From contig CAJMQV010000018.1 of NCBI GenBank assembly GCA_905215575.1, positions 1 through 22,077 of the forward strand: a DNA stretch of 22,077 bases, read 5' to 3'. Positions 8,007 to 16,360 of the stretch are shown here, piece after piece. The notes under the pieces were generated by a model. It was not told where the DNA came from. It did no database searches and saw only the letters and a program-made list of their open reading frames with translations. The first letter of the stretch is position 1. The number at the start of each line of letters is the position of its first letter. A program made the translations under genes and the position numbers. This stretch comes from an uncultured bacterium (lineage in GTDB: Bacteria > Bacteroidota > Bacteroidia > Bacteroidales > Bacteroidaceae).

Positions 8007-9806
8007 ATGGAAATTGAGAAAAAAATCGTATCGGCCGTAGCAGCCGGTATCAAGCAGCTTTACGGTCAGGAAGTGCCGGAAAGCACTATACAGTTGCAAA
8101 CAACCAAGAAAGAATTCGAAGGACATCTCACTCTGGTTGTTTTTCCGTTCTTGAAAGTATCTAAAAAGAAGCCGGAAGACACGGCACAGGAAATCGGAAA
8201 TTATCTGAAAGAAAACATTTCCGACATTGTAGCCGATTTCAATGTCATCAAAGGTTTCCTGAACCTCACGATCTCTTCTGCCTGCTGGATTGACTTGCTC
8301 AATTCTATTCACCAGCAGGAAAAATTCGGATTTACTCCGGTTACCGAGCAGTCTCCGCTTGTTATGATCGAGTATTCTTCACCGAATACCAACAAGCCAT
8401 TGCATTTGGGCCACGTACGTAACAACCTTTTAGGTTGGGCGCTGGCACAGATTATGGAGGCAAACGGCAACAAGGTGGTAAAGACCAATATCGTAAACGA
8501 CCGCGGTATCCACATCTGCAAGAGCATGCTGGCATGGTTGAAATATGGCAATGGCGCTACTCCGGAGTCAACAGGCATTAAAGGTGACCACCTGATCGGC
8601 GACTACTATGTAGCCTTTGACAAGCACTACAAAGAGCAGATCAAGGAACTGATGGCACAGGGCATGAGCGAAGAAGAAGCCAAGAATGAAGCTCCGCTGA
8701 TCAAGGAAGCTCGCGAAATGCTGGTAAAATGGGAGAACAACGATCCTGAAATTCGCGCCTTGTGGAAGAAAATGAACGACTGGGTTTACGCCGGATTCGA
8801 TGTAACCTACAAGGCTTTGGGTGTAAGCTTCGACAAGATCTATTACGAGTCTGACACTTATCTCGAAGGAAAAGACAAGGTGATGGAAGGTCTGGAAAAG
8901 GGATTCTTCTTCAAGAAAGAGGACGGATCTGTCTGGGCTGACCTGACCAAGGAAGGACTGGACGAGAAGCTGTTGCTGCGTTCAGACGGTACTTCCGTAT
9001 ATATGACTCAGGACATCGGTACCGCCAAACTGCGTTTCCAGGATTATCCTATTAATAAGATGATCTACGTGGTGGGTAACGAGCAGAACTATCACTTCCA
9101 GGTTTTATCTATCCTGCTCGACAAGCTGGGCTTCGACTGGGGTAAGAGTCTGGTGCACTTCTCTTACGGAATGGTGGAATTGCCAAACGGAAAGATGAAG
9201 AGCCGCGAGGGAACCGTAGTAGACGCCGACGATCTGGTAGCTGAAATGATCGCTACCGCCAAGCGTACTTCTGAGGACAAGATCAACAAACTGACCGACA
9301 TCAGCGAGGAAGAGGCCAATGAAATTGCCCGCATCGTGGGTCTGGGTGCCTTGAAATACTTCATCCTGAAGGTTGACGCCCGCAAGAACATGCTGTTCAA
9401 CCCGGCAGAAAGTATCGACTTCAACGGTAACACCGGTCCGTTTATCCAGTATACCTATGCCCGTATCCGCTCTATCCTGCGCAAGGCTGCCGAGGCTGGT
9501 CTGACCATTCCGGCCGAACTGCCTCACAACACTGAGCTGAGCGAAAAGGAAATCAGCCTGGTACAGAATCTGGCCAACTTTGCCCTGATTGTAAAGCAGG
9601 CCGGCAACGATTACAACCCGGGATGCATTGCCAACTACTGTTACGAGCTGGTAAAGGAATACAACCAGTTCTATCACGACTTCAGCATCCTGCGCGAAGA
9701 GGATCAGAACAAGAAGATCTTCCGTCTGGCGCTCTCTGCCAATGTGGGCAAGATCATCAAATTGGGTATGAGCCTGCTGGGTATCGAGGTACCGGAAAGA
9801 ATGTAA
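8007..9806 (+). CDS. argS: Arginyl-tRNA synthetase
   Basis: A 599-residue class I synthetase that charges tRNA-Arg with arginine. The order of domains is an N-terminal ArgRS additional domain (about 1-105), a Rossmann catalytic core with the HIGH-type motif in SPNTNKPLHLGHVRNN (about 125-140), a long insertion, the degenerate KMSKS-type loop GKMKSREGT (about 394-402), then an all-helical anticodon-binding domain ending at the conserved Met C-terminus (ERM). Length is normal. It is the first gene of a likely argS - RNase H - ABC operon, with 10 and 21 nt gaps. One substrate tRNA, tRNA-Arg(CCU), is encoded about 6 kb away in this window, probably by chance. Confidence 0.97.
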   Translation: MEIEKKIVSAVAAGIKQLYGQEVPESTIQLQTTKKEFEGHLTLVVFPFLKVSKKKPEDTAQEIGNYLKENISDIVADFNVIKGFLNLTISSACWIDLLNSIHQQEKFGFTPVTEQSPLVMIEYSSPNTNKPLHLGHVRNNLLGWALAQIMEANGNKVVKTNIVNDRGIHICKSMLAWLKYGNGATPESTGIKGDHLIGDYYVAFDKHYKEQIKELMAQGMSEEEAKNEAPLIKEAREMLVKWENNDPEIRALWKKMNDWVYAGFDVTYKALGVSFDKIYYESDTYLEGKDKVMEGLEKGFFFKKEDGSVWADLTKEGLDEKLLLRSDGTSVYMTQDIGTAKLRFQDYPINKMIYVVGNEQNYHFQVLSILLDKLGFDWGKSLVHFSYGMVELPNGKMKSREGTVVDADDLVAEMIATAKRTSEDKINKLTDISEEEANEIARIVGLGALKYFILKVDARKNMLFNPAESIDFNGNTGPFIQYTYARIRSILRKAAEAGLTIPAELPHNTELSEKEISLVQNLANFALIVKQAGNDYNPGCIANYCYELVKEYNQFYHDFSILREEDQNKKIFRLALSANVGKIIKLGMSLLGIEVPERM

Positions 9807-9816
9807 GATTTGTTGC

Positions 9817-10470
9817 ATGAGCAAACAAAAATATTATGTAGTGTGGAATGGAGTCTGTCCGGGAATCTATACTTCCTGGACAGACTGCAAACTGCAGATC
9901 AACGGTTACACAGGAGCTGTCTACAAATCCTTCGATACGAAAGAAGAAGCCGAAAAGGCTTATCAGTCGCCTCCTGAACTTTATTTTCAAAAGAAAACCA
10001 GTTCTCCCCCACCTCCGAACAGTCCGGCCGTAGAGCGCAGTGACTCGATATTGATGTTACCCCCGGAGGTAACTGCCGAAGCACTGGCTGTAGACGCGGC
10101 TTGCAGCGGCAATCCCGGAAAGATGGAATACCGGGGTGTTTATCTGAGAACCGGTGAGGTTGTTTTTCATTACGGACCGGTGCATGGCACCAACAACATC
10201 GGCGAGTTTCTGGCCATAGTGCACGCTCTGGCGCTGCTCAAGCAGAAAAACAGTTCCATGCCCATCTACTCCGACAGCAAGATAGCCATGCTTTGGGTAA
10301 GCAAAAAACAATGCAAAACCAAACTGGAGCTCAATGCCAAGACAGCTCCCCTGCATGACCTGATCCAAAGAGCGGAGAACTGGCTGAAAAACAACACCTA
10401 CGAAACCCGTATTCTGAAATGGAAAACAGAAATATGGGGAGAAATTCCTGCCGACTTCGGGCGTAAATAA
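9817..10470 (+). CDS. Viroplasmin/RNase HI domain protein (ribonuclease H)
   Basis: 217 residues. Residues 1-50 (KYYVVWNGVCPGIYTSWTDC...) form a caulimovirus-viroplasmin/RNase H1 N-terminal domain, which binds RNA-DNA hybrids in eukaryotic RNase H1. A Pro-rich linker (about 60-85) leads to an RNase HI domain with the DEDD set visible: Asp93 in VDAACSGNPG, Glu130 in NIGEFLA, Asp153 in YSDSK and Asp213 near the C-terminus. It should cleave the RNA strand of RNA-DNA hybrids. The start is 10 nt after argS, so it is probably co-transcribed. This two-domain layout is common in Bacteroidetes. Symbol rnhA would be possible, but paralogues are usual in these genomes. Confidence 0.93.
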   Translation: MSKQKYYVVWNGVCPGIYTSWTDCKLQINGYTGAVYKSFDTKEEAEKAYQSPPELYFQKKTSSPPPPNSPAVERSDSILMLPPEVTAEALAVDAACSGNPGKMEYRGVYLRTGEVVFHYGPVHGTNNIGEFLAIVHALALLKQKNSSMPIYSDSKIAMLWVSKKQCKTKLELNAKTAPLHDLIQRAENWLKNNTYETRILKWKTEIWGEIPADFGRK

Positions 10471-10491
10471 ATCCATTTTAAAAACTTTTTT

Positions 10492-12327
10492 ATGAAAGAA
10501 TTTCTTCAAGTGATGAGAAGATTCGCCTGGCCGTATAAGAAATATATGGTCTGGTCTATCTTGTTCAATCTTCTGTCCGCAGCCTTGAATGTATTTTCCT
10601 TCCTGTCACTCCTGCCCCTGCTGAATCTGCTGTTCGGTATGGACACCACACAGTATCACTTCATCAGCTGGAATGATCCGGACATGGGAATTAAGGACAT
10701 AGCCATTAATAATCTGTATTATTATACCACCTTACTGATCGGCCGGTACGGAGAATCCCTGTCCTTGCTGTTCATCGGTCTGTTCTTGGCATTCGCCACT
10801 CTGCTGAAAACCACCTTTTATTTTGCCTCTTCGGCCATTATGATCCCGCTCCGCACCAATGTGGTGCGCGATATCCGCGTGCTGCTGTACAACAAGATCG
10901 TGCGCCTGCCGCTTTCCTTCATGTCCGACGAAAGAAAGGGAGACATCATAGCGCGCATGAGTGGCGACGTGTCAGAAGTGGAAAACTCCATCACCAGTTC
11001 GCTGGATATGCTGATCAAGAACCCTATTCTGATTCTTTTCTATTTCACCACGATGCTGATTACCAGCTGGGAACTTACCCTGTTTACCATTATCGTGATT
11101 CCGGGAATAGGCTGGGTGATGGGAAACATCGGCCGAAAGCTGAAGCAGCGCTCGCTCACCGCCCAGAACCTGTGGAGCGACACGATGACTCAGTTGGAGG
11201 AAACCCTGGGTGGCCTGCGTATCATCAAGGCCTTCATTGCCGAAAAGAAGATGAGCGACCGCTTTGAAAAGTGCTGCAACGAATACCGCGTGGCCTGCAA
11301 CCGGGTAGCCACCCGTCAGGCATCGGCCCATCCGGTCAGCGAGTTCTTAGGTACCTGCCTCATTGTGCTGGTTTTATGGTTTGGAGGAACACTGATCTTT
11401 TCCGACCATTCCCCGATTGACGCACCTACCTTTATTTTCTATCTGGTGATTCTGTACAGCGTCATCAATCCGCTGAAGGATTTCTCAAAAGCCGGTTACA
11501 GCATCCCTAAAGGACTGGCTTCCATCGAGCGTATTGACAAGATCCTGAGCGCGGAGAACCCGATCAAGGAACCTCAGACACCGCAACCGATCAAGAATCT
11601 GGAAACAGAAATCGAGTTCCGCGACGTCACCTTCCAATACACTCCGGCCAAACAAGTGCTCAAGCACATCAATCTGACCATCAAGAAAGGACAGACCATT
11701 GCCTTGGTCGGCCAGTCAGGTTCCGGAAAATCTACTTTGGTGGACTTGCTACCCCGTTATCACGACGTTACTTCGGGAAGCATCACCATCAACGGAACAA
11801 ACATCAAGGACTTCAGCATTCAAGGCCTGCGTTCTATTATAGGTAACGTAAACCAGGAGGCTATCCTGTTCAACGACACCTTCTTCAACAACATCGCCTT
11901 CGGTGTGGAAAACGCGACTATGGAACAGGTGATCGAAGCGGCAAAGATTGCCAACGCCCATGACTTTATCATGGAGAGCGAGAACGGTTATGAAACCAAC
12001 ATCGGCGACCGCGGATGCCGCCTCTCCGGCGGACAGCGCCAGCGTGTGAGCATAGCCAGAGCCATCCTGAAAAACCCACCGATCCTGATCTTGGACGAAG
12101 CCACCTCGGCGCTCGACACCGAATCGGAACGTCTGGTACAGGAAGCTTTAGAGCGCCTGATGAAGTCACGCACCACCATCGCCATTGCCCACCGCCTGTC
12201 TACCATCCGTCATGCCGACGAAATCTGCGTGATGCACGAAGGAGAGATTGTAGAGCGCGGTACACACGAAGAGCTTCTGGCCAAAGGAGGCTATTACAAG
12301 AAGCTCAATGACATGCAACAGTTATAA
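10492..12327 (+). CDS. ABC transporter, fused permease and ATPase (MsbA-like exporter)
   Basis: A 611-residue half-transporter. The N-terminal type IV exporter membrane domain has about six TM helices (roughly 15-320), with the coupling region FMSDERKGDIIARMSGDVSEVE typical of the family. The nucleotide-binding domain has Walker A GQSGSGKST (about 407-415), ABC signature LSGGQRQRVSIARA (about 511-524), Walker B ILILDEATSALD (about 531-542) and H-loop IAHRL (about 565-569). It should act as a homodimer in the inner membrane, exporting a lipid such as lipid A or a drug. Substrate is inferred from similarity to MsbA only. It is the last gene of the argS operon and is followed by a strong terminator. 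Confidence 0.93.
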   Translation: MKEFLQVMRRFAWPYKKYMVWSILFNLLSAALNVFSFLSLLPLLNLLFGMDTTQYHFISWNDPDMGIKDIAINNLYYYTTLLIGRYGESLSLLFIGLFLAFATLLKTTFYFASSAIMIPLRTNVVRDIRVLLYNKIVRLPLSFMSDERKGDIIARMSGDVSEVENSITSSLDMLIKNPILILFYFTTMLITSWELTLFTIIVIPGIGWVMGNIGRKLKQRSLTAQNLWSDTMTQLEETLGGLRIIKAFIAEKKMSDRFEKCCNEYRVACNRVATRQASAHPVSEFLGTCLIVLVLWFGGTLIFSDHSPIDAPTFIFYLVILYSVINPLKDFSKAGYSIPKGLASIERIDKILSAENPIKEPQTPQPIKNLETEIEFRDVTFQYTPAKQVLKHINLTIKKGQTIALVGQSGSGKSTLVDLLPRYHDVTSGSITINGTNIKDFSIQGLRSIIGNVNQEAILFNDTFFNNIAFGVENATMEQVIEAAKIANAHDFIMESENGYETNIGDRGCRLSGGQRQRVSIARAILKNPPILILDEATSALDTESERLVQEALERLMKSRTTIAIAHRLSTIRHADEICVMHEGEIVERGTHEELLAKGGYYKKLNDMQQL

Positions 12328-12344
12328 TTCAAATACGAAACCTT

Positions 12345-12386
12345 TTAGGGCCGGGTCAAGCAATCTGATCCGGCCCTAATGTTTTT
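12345..12386 (+). terminator. Terminator of the argS-RNase H-ABC operon
   Basis: TTAGGGCCGG (12345-12354) pairs exactly with CCGGCCCTAA (12370-12379), with 4 more pairs inside including one G-U. TTTTT follows at 12382-12386. Confidence 0.85.
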
Positions 12387-12452
12387 ATAAAGGAAAAGAG
12401 GAGTTTTATTTCGAGAGCGGACGACGCTCAAAAAAGATCACGACAAAATAGG

Positions 12453-12492
12453 AAAACGGTCCCGATCATTTTCCAAAAACATCGAGACCATT
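12453..12492. repeat. Second pair of the GGACC(A/G)TT motif
   Basis: AAAACGGTCCCGAT (12453-12466) is the exact reverse complement of 2049-2062. ATCGAGACCATT (12481-12492) is a variant in the opposite orientation, so the pair is arranged as an inverted repeat. Function unknown. Confidence 0.45.
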
Positions 12493-12536
12493 GTAAAAAA
12501 CAGTACCCCTGCCGCACAATTAAGATAAAAAGTACG

Positions 12537-12544
12537 TACCTTTG
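12537..12544 (+). promoter_or_regulatory. Predicted -7 element of pdxB, adjoining the start codon
   Basis: TACCTTTG matches TAnnTTTG and ends only 5 nt before the ATG at 12550. If used, the mRNA would be leaderless or nearly so. No TTTG is seen at the -33 distance. Confidence 0.5.
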
Positions 12545-12549
12545 CCTGC

Positions 12550-13581
12550 ATGAAAGTAGTTGTAGACAATAAAATCCCCTTCATCCGCGAGGCCATAGAA
12601 CAGATTGCCGATGAAGTGGTCTATATAAAAGGAAATGAAATGAGCGCCTCCGACGTGGCAGACGCCGACGCTCTGATTGTGCGCACCCGCACCCGGTGCA
12701 ACCGGGAACTGCTGGAGGGTAGCCAAGTGAAGTATATCGCCACAGCCACCATCGGATTCGATCATCTCGATGTGGAATATCTGAAGGAGAAAGGCATCAT
12801 CTGGAAAAACTGTCCGGGATGCAACGCCAACTCCGTAGAGCAGTACGTACACTCCAGCCTGCTTCTTCTCGACCAGGCCGGAAAGATTGATCTGAATCAC
12901 TGCACCATGGGCATTGTGGGAGCCGGCCATGTGGGAAAAGCCGTAGGGAGAGCGGCCGAATCGTTGGGCGTGCGTGTGCTTTACAACGACCCTCCCTTAG
13001 AAGAAAGCGGCACGGAAAGCCATTTTCATTTCTCCACTCTGAAAGAACTGCAACAGCAATGCGACATCATCTCTTTTCATACTCCGTTGGTTCTTAACGG
13101 AAAGTATCCCACCTATCATCTGGCCGACCGCTCATTCCTTTCAGGACTGAAACAAGAATGTATCCTGTTCAACACCAGCCGCGGCGAGGTGGTCGACAAC
13201 GAAGCACTGCTGGATCTGCTGAAAAAGGGAGCAATACAGGATGCCGTCATCGATACCTGGGAAAACGAGCCTAACATCAACCGTGAATTGCTGCAACGCG
13301 TATTCATCGGCACCCCGCACATCGCCGGATATTCTGCCGACGGAAAAGCCAACGCAACACGCATGGCGCTCGAAGGACTTTGCCGTTTCTTCGGCCTTCC
13401 TTTCCGATATGAGATTTCCGCTCCGGAACTGCCCGAGGAACAGCGCCCCGCCCCTTACCTCACCCCGCGCGAAAGAGCGCTCTGTCTGTACAATCCTCAG
13501 AGAGACAGCCTACTGCTGAAAGAACATCCCGAGGAGTTCGAAGAATTGCGCGGTAATTATCCTTTACGGCGTGAAAAATAG
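12550..13581 (+). CDS. pdxB: Erythronate-4-phosphate dehydrogenase
   Basis: A 343-residue member of the D-2-hydroxyacid dehydrogenase family, catalysing the second step of DXP-independent branch supply to vitamin B6 (4-phosphoerythronate to 2-oxo-3-hydroxy-4-phosphobutanoate). The N-terminus MKVVVDNKIPFIREAIE and TIGFDHLD are PdxB-typical. NAD-binding Rossmann motif GIVGAGHVGKAVG is at about 121-133. The catalytic set Arg211 (NTSRGEVVD), Glu240 (ENEP) and His257 (TPHIAGYS) keeps the spacing known for the E. coli enzyme. A shortened C-terminal dimerisation segment makes it about 35 residues shorter than the E. coli protein. It is monocistronic and starts right at its promoter. Confidence 0.93.
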   Translation: MKVVVDNKIPFIREAIEQIADEVVYIKGNEMSASDVADADALIVRTRTRCNRELLEGSQVKYIATATIGFDHLDVEYLKEKGIIWKNCPGCNANSVEQYVHSSLLLLDQAGKIDLNHCTMGIVGAGHVGKAVGRAAESLGVRVLYNDPPLEESGTESHFHFSTLKELQQQCDIISFHTPLVLNGKYPTYHLADRSFLSGLKQECILFNTSRGEVVDNEALLDLLKKGAIQDAVIDTWENEPNINRELLQRVFIGTPHIAGYSADGKANATRMALEGLCRFFGLPFRYEISAPELPEEQRPAPYLTPRERALCLYNPQRDSLLLKEHPEEFEELRGNYPLRREK

Positions 13582-13628
13582 TTTTTAGGACCTTATAAAT
13601 GCACAAAAAACTATTAAATGTGCAGTTT

Positions 13629-13646
13629 AGGTGAATTTATTTACCT
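13629..13646. promoter_or_regulatory. Imperfect palindrome upstream of acpP
   Basis: AGGTGAATTTATTTACCT has 7 of 9 symmetric positions matching and sits just upstream of the acpP -33 element. It could be an operator for the fatty-acid genes, but no known Bacteroidetes regulator site can be assigned. Confidence 0.2.
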
Positions 13647-13651
13647 CATTT

Positions 13652-13683
13652 CTTGCATAAAACAATAAAAAATAGTTCCTTTG
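13652..13683 (+). promoter_or_regulatory. Predicted promoter of acpP-fabF-rnc
   Basis: CTTG (13652-13655), 20 bp, then TTCCTTTG (13676-13683), a -7 element with one mismatch to TAnnTTTG. The leader would be about 48 nt. The 156-bp gap also holds a weak hairpin, TGCACA/TGTGCA (13600-13624), without a T-tract. Confidence 0.45.
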
Positions 13684-13737
13684 CAAGCGAAATATTGAGA
13701 TTTTACTAACATTACTAATAATTTAAAACTAGAAATT

Positions 13738-13974
13738 ATGTCTGAAATCGAATCAAGAGTAAAAGCTATTATCGTTGATAAGTTGGGTGTTGATGAGTCA
13801 GAAGTAGTAGCAACTGCAAGCTTCACTAACGATCTGGGTGCTGACTCTCTGGATACAGTAGAGTTGATCATGGAGTTTGAGAAAGAGTTCGGAATCAACA
13901 TTCCAGACGATCAGGCTGAGAAGATCGCAACTGTAGGCGACGCTATCTCTTACATCGAGGCTAACGCTCAGTAA
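13738..13974 (+). CDS. acpP: Acyl carrier protein
   Basis: 78 acidic residues with the phosphopantetheine site DLGADSLDTVEL, Ser37 being the attachment residue, and EFGINIPDDQAEKI in helix III. It carries growing acyl chains for fatty-acid and lipid A synthesis. It is directly followed by fabF after 23 nt, the classic acpP-fabF pairing. Codon choice differs slightly from its neighbours (many GTT/GTA/GAG), consistent with high expression. Confidence 0.97.
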   Translation: MSEIESRVKAIIVDKLGVDESEVVATASFTNDLGADSLDTVELIMEFEKEFGINIPDDQAEKIATVGDAISYIEANAQ

Positions 13975-13997
13975 TATTTTTTTATTCCCTACTATAC

Positions 13998-15263
13998 ATG
14001 GAATTAAAAAGAGTAGTAGTAACAGGACTTGGAGCCCTTTCACCATTGGGTAATTCTGCCGAGGAAACTTGGAAGAACATGCTGAATGGAGTAAGTGGAG
14101 CAGGTCCTATTACTCATTTTGATGCTTCTATGTTCAAGACTCAGTTTGCCTGCGAAGTGAAAGACTTCAAGGTGACTGACTTCATTGACCGCAAGGAAGC
14201 ACGCAAAATGGATTTATATACCCAATACGCCATTGCCTCTGCACAGATGGCAGTAACCGATTCAGGTCTGGATCTGGAAAAGGTAAACAAGAACCGTATT
14301 GGTGTTATTTATGGTGTTGGAATCGGCGGTATCCATACTTTCGAGGAGGAAGCCGGTTACTATGCTGTTACCGGAAAGGAAGTGGGTCCTAAATACAACC
14401 CGTTCTTCATTCCGAAAATGATTGCAGATATCGCTGCCGGACACATCTCTATCCAGTATGGATTCCGTGGTCCGAACTATTGTACCACTTCTGCCTGCGC
14501 TTCATCAAGCAACGCCATTGCCGACGCGTTCAATCTGATCCGTCTGGGCAAGGCCGACATGATCCTGAGCGGTGGTGCCGAAGCAGCTATCTGGCCAGCC
14601 GGAGTCGGCGGCTTTAATGCCATGAAGGCACTTTCAACCCGTAACGATGACCCTACCCGTGCATCACGCCCGTTCAGCGCAAGCCGTGACGGATTTATCA
14701 TGGGCGAAGGTGCTGCCTGCCTGATCCTGGAAGAACTGGAGCACGCCAAAGCGCGTGGCGCCAAGATCTACGCCGAGATGGTAGGTGCCGGAATGTCGGC
14801 AGATGCATATCATATAACAGCCTCTCACCCGGAAGGCTTGGGCGCTATGCTGGTAATGCAGAACGCTTTGGAAGACGCTCACATGCAGCCGGAAGACATT
14901 GACTACATCAATGTTCACGGAACTTCAACTCCAGTGGGCGACATCTCTGAGGCCAAGGCTATCAAAGCCCTGTTCAAGGAGCATGCCTATAAGCTGAACA
15001 TCAGCTCAACCAAGTCAATGACGGGACACTTACTCGGTGCTGCCGGAGCTCTCGAAGCTATGGTCAGCGTCTTGTCAGTACAGAATGACATCATCCCTCC
15101 AACCATCAATCACGAAGAAGAGGATCGTGATCCGGAAATTGATTATGATCTGAACTTCACATTCAACAAAGTCCAGAAACGCACCGTGCGTGCCGCTCTG
15201 AGCAACACTTTTGGCTTTGGAGGTCATAATGCATGTGTAATCTTTAAGAAATACGCAGAATAA
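13998..15263 (+). CDS. fabF: 3-oxoacyl-[acyl-carrier-protein] synthase II
   Basis: 421 residues of the condensing-enzyme fold, elongating acyl-ACP with malonyl-ACP. The triad is complete: Cys167 in TTSACASSSNA, His307 in VHGTSTPVGD and His344 in KSMTGHLLGAAG, with conserved Lys339. The C-terminal NTFGFGGHNACVIF is typical. Length is as expected for FabF. It is translated 23 nt after acpP and is followed by rnc after 2 nt, so the three form one transcript. Confidence 0.97.
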   Translation: MELKRVVVTGLGALSPLGNSAEETWKNMLNGVSGAGPITHFDASMFKTQFACEVKDFKVTDFIDRKEARKMDLYTQYAIASAQMAVTDSGLDLEKVNKNRIGVIYGVGIGGIHTFEEEAGYYAVTGKEVGPKYNPFFIPKMIADIAAGHISIQYGFRGPNYCTTSACASSSNAIADAFNLIRLGKADMILSGGAEAAIWPAGVGGFNAMKALSTRNDDPTRASRPFSASRDGFIMGEGAACLILEELEHAKARGAKIYAEMVGAGMSADAYHITASHPEGLGAMLVMQNALEDAHMQPEDIDYINVHGTSTPVGDISEAKAIKALFKEHAYKLNISSTKSMTGHLLGAAGALEAMVSVLSVQNDIIPPTINHEEEDRDPEIDYDLNFTFNKVQKRTVRAALSNTFGFGGHNACVIFKKYAE

Positions 15264-15265
15264 TC

Positions 15266-16249
15266 GTGTTTCACATAAATTTCATAGAAAGAATGAAGCT
15301 CCCTTTTAGAAAAGAAAAGGAGCTTTATTCTTCTTTATACCAGATACTGGGATTCTATCCTAAAGATATCCGTTTCTACAAGTTGGCTCTTCTGCACAAA
15401 TCCTCTTCCGTGAAGAGCGAGCAGGGAAAGTGGATTAACAACGAACGACTGGAGTTTTTGGGCGATGCCATCCTGGATGCGGTGGTAGGCGACGTGGTTT
15501 TCCGCCGGTTTGAAGGAAAAAAAGAAGGCTTCCTGACCAACGCACGCAGCAAAATTGTTCAGAGAGAAACCCTGAACAAGGTGGCCATGGAAATAGGACT
15601 CCACAAACTGATCAAATATTCCGTTCATTCCAACAATTCACACAACAGCAACATGTGTGGCAATGCTTTTGAAGCCCTCATCGGAGCCATCTATCTCGAT
15701 CGGGGCTACGATTGCTGTATGCAGTTCATGCTACATCGCATTTTGGACAAATACGTGAGTGTGGATTCCATGGCTTATAAGGAAGTAAACTTCAAAAGCA
15801 AGCTGATAGAATGGACCCAGAAGAATAAAGTGGACATATCCTTCGAGTTACTGGAACAAGGCAGCGAGAACGACGGAACACCGACATTCTCTTCTCAGGT
15901 ATTCCTGCAAGGCATCCAATGTGGCACCGGAAAAGGATACTCAAAAAAAGAAAGCCAGCAGCTCGCCGCAAAAGAGACCTTGGAACTGCTCAAGAAAACC
16001 GGATTCACCCATAAAATTCTGAATGCAAGAACTCCGCAATCAGTAACAGAAAAGACAGAAACCGAAAACAACGCGGAAACTCCTGCAACGCTCCCGACAA
16101 CAGACTCGGTAGTGCAGGAAATCACGGAAGCTATCGAGGATATTTCCTTAACTTCTTCAGAAACAACATCTTCCACAAAAGGCAAAAACAAAAAGCCGAC
16201 GAAAGAAGAAATTGTAGAAGCTGCCGAAAGAGCTGCGTTTGAAGCCTAA
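15266..16249 (+). CDS. rnc: Ribonuclease III
   Basis: 327 residues with start GTG 15266, 2 nt after the fabF stop; ATG 15293 (MKLPFRKEKE) is the alternative. The upstream start keeps an N-terminal helix of the kind I recall for Bacteroides homologues. The signature NERLEFLGDA is at 59-68, giving metal residues Glu60, Glu63 and Asp67, and catalytic Glu136 lies in GNAFEALIGAIYLD. The position equivalent to E. coli Asp114 is Asn133. A double-stranded RNA-binding domain spans about 170-250 (FKSKLIEW...GKGYSKKESQQLAAKETL). A Ser/Thr/Glu/Lys-rich tail of about 75 residues, probably disordered, makes it roughly 100 residues longer than the E. coli enzyme. It processes rRNA and other double-stranded RNA. 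Confidence 0.94.
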   Translation: MFHINFIERMKLPFRKEKELYSSLYQILGFYPKDIRFYKLALLHKSSSVKSEQGKWINNERLEFLGDAILDAVVGDVVFRRFEGKKEGFLTNARSKIVQRETLNKVAMEIGLHKLIKYSVHSNNSHNSNMCGNAFEALIGAIYLDRGYDCCMQFMLHRILDKYVSVDSMAYKEVNFKSKLIEWTQKNKVDISFELLEQGSENDGTPTFSSQVFLQGIQCGTGKGYSKKESQQLAAKETLELLKKTGFTHKILNARTPQSVTEKTETENNAETPATLPTTDSVVQEITEAIEDISLTSSETTSSTKGKNKKPTKEEIVEAAERAAFEA

Positions 16250-16308
16250 CGGGCAAACTTCTCTATTAAAATCAATAAAAACAAGATAAAACCTAGATAT
16301 TCTAAGAA

Positions 16309-16360
16309 CTTTGCTTTATTTTTGTATAAATGTTTCATGCGATACAAAAATAAAGCAAAG
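16309..16360. repeat. Perfect 19-bp inverted repeat at the GH3 promoter
   Basis: CTTTGCTTTATTTTTGTAT (16309-16327) is the exact reverse complement of 16342-16360, separated by 14 nt. The left arm contains the -7 element of the GH3 operon and the right arm abuts the ATG at 16361. By symmetry the right arm holds an identical -7 element facing the other way. There is no T-tract, so it is not a simple terminator. It may be an operator or a hairpin controlling translation. Confidence 0.85.
16317..16324 (+). promoter_or_regulatory. Predicted -7 element of the GH3 operon
   Basis: TATTTTTG matches TAnnTTTG. The transcript would start near 16330 and include the right arm of the inverted repeat in a leader of about 30 nt. 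No -33 TTTG is seen at the expected spacing. Confidence 0.5.

Noticed and set aside
9105..9824. A 239-codon minus-strand frame opposite argS
   Set aside because: It is a shadow of argS without motifs, promoter or start signals.
12415..12429. Hairpin GAGCG-GACGA-CGCTC as a second terminator or riboswitch before pdxB
   Set aside because: The stem is only 5 bp and no T-tract follows on the relevant strand; A-tract after it could be chance.
16322..16360. GH3 start at TTG 16322
   Set aside because: It overlaps the -7 box and encodes residues from the inverted repeat; ATG 16361 gives a normal N-terminus.
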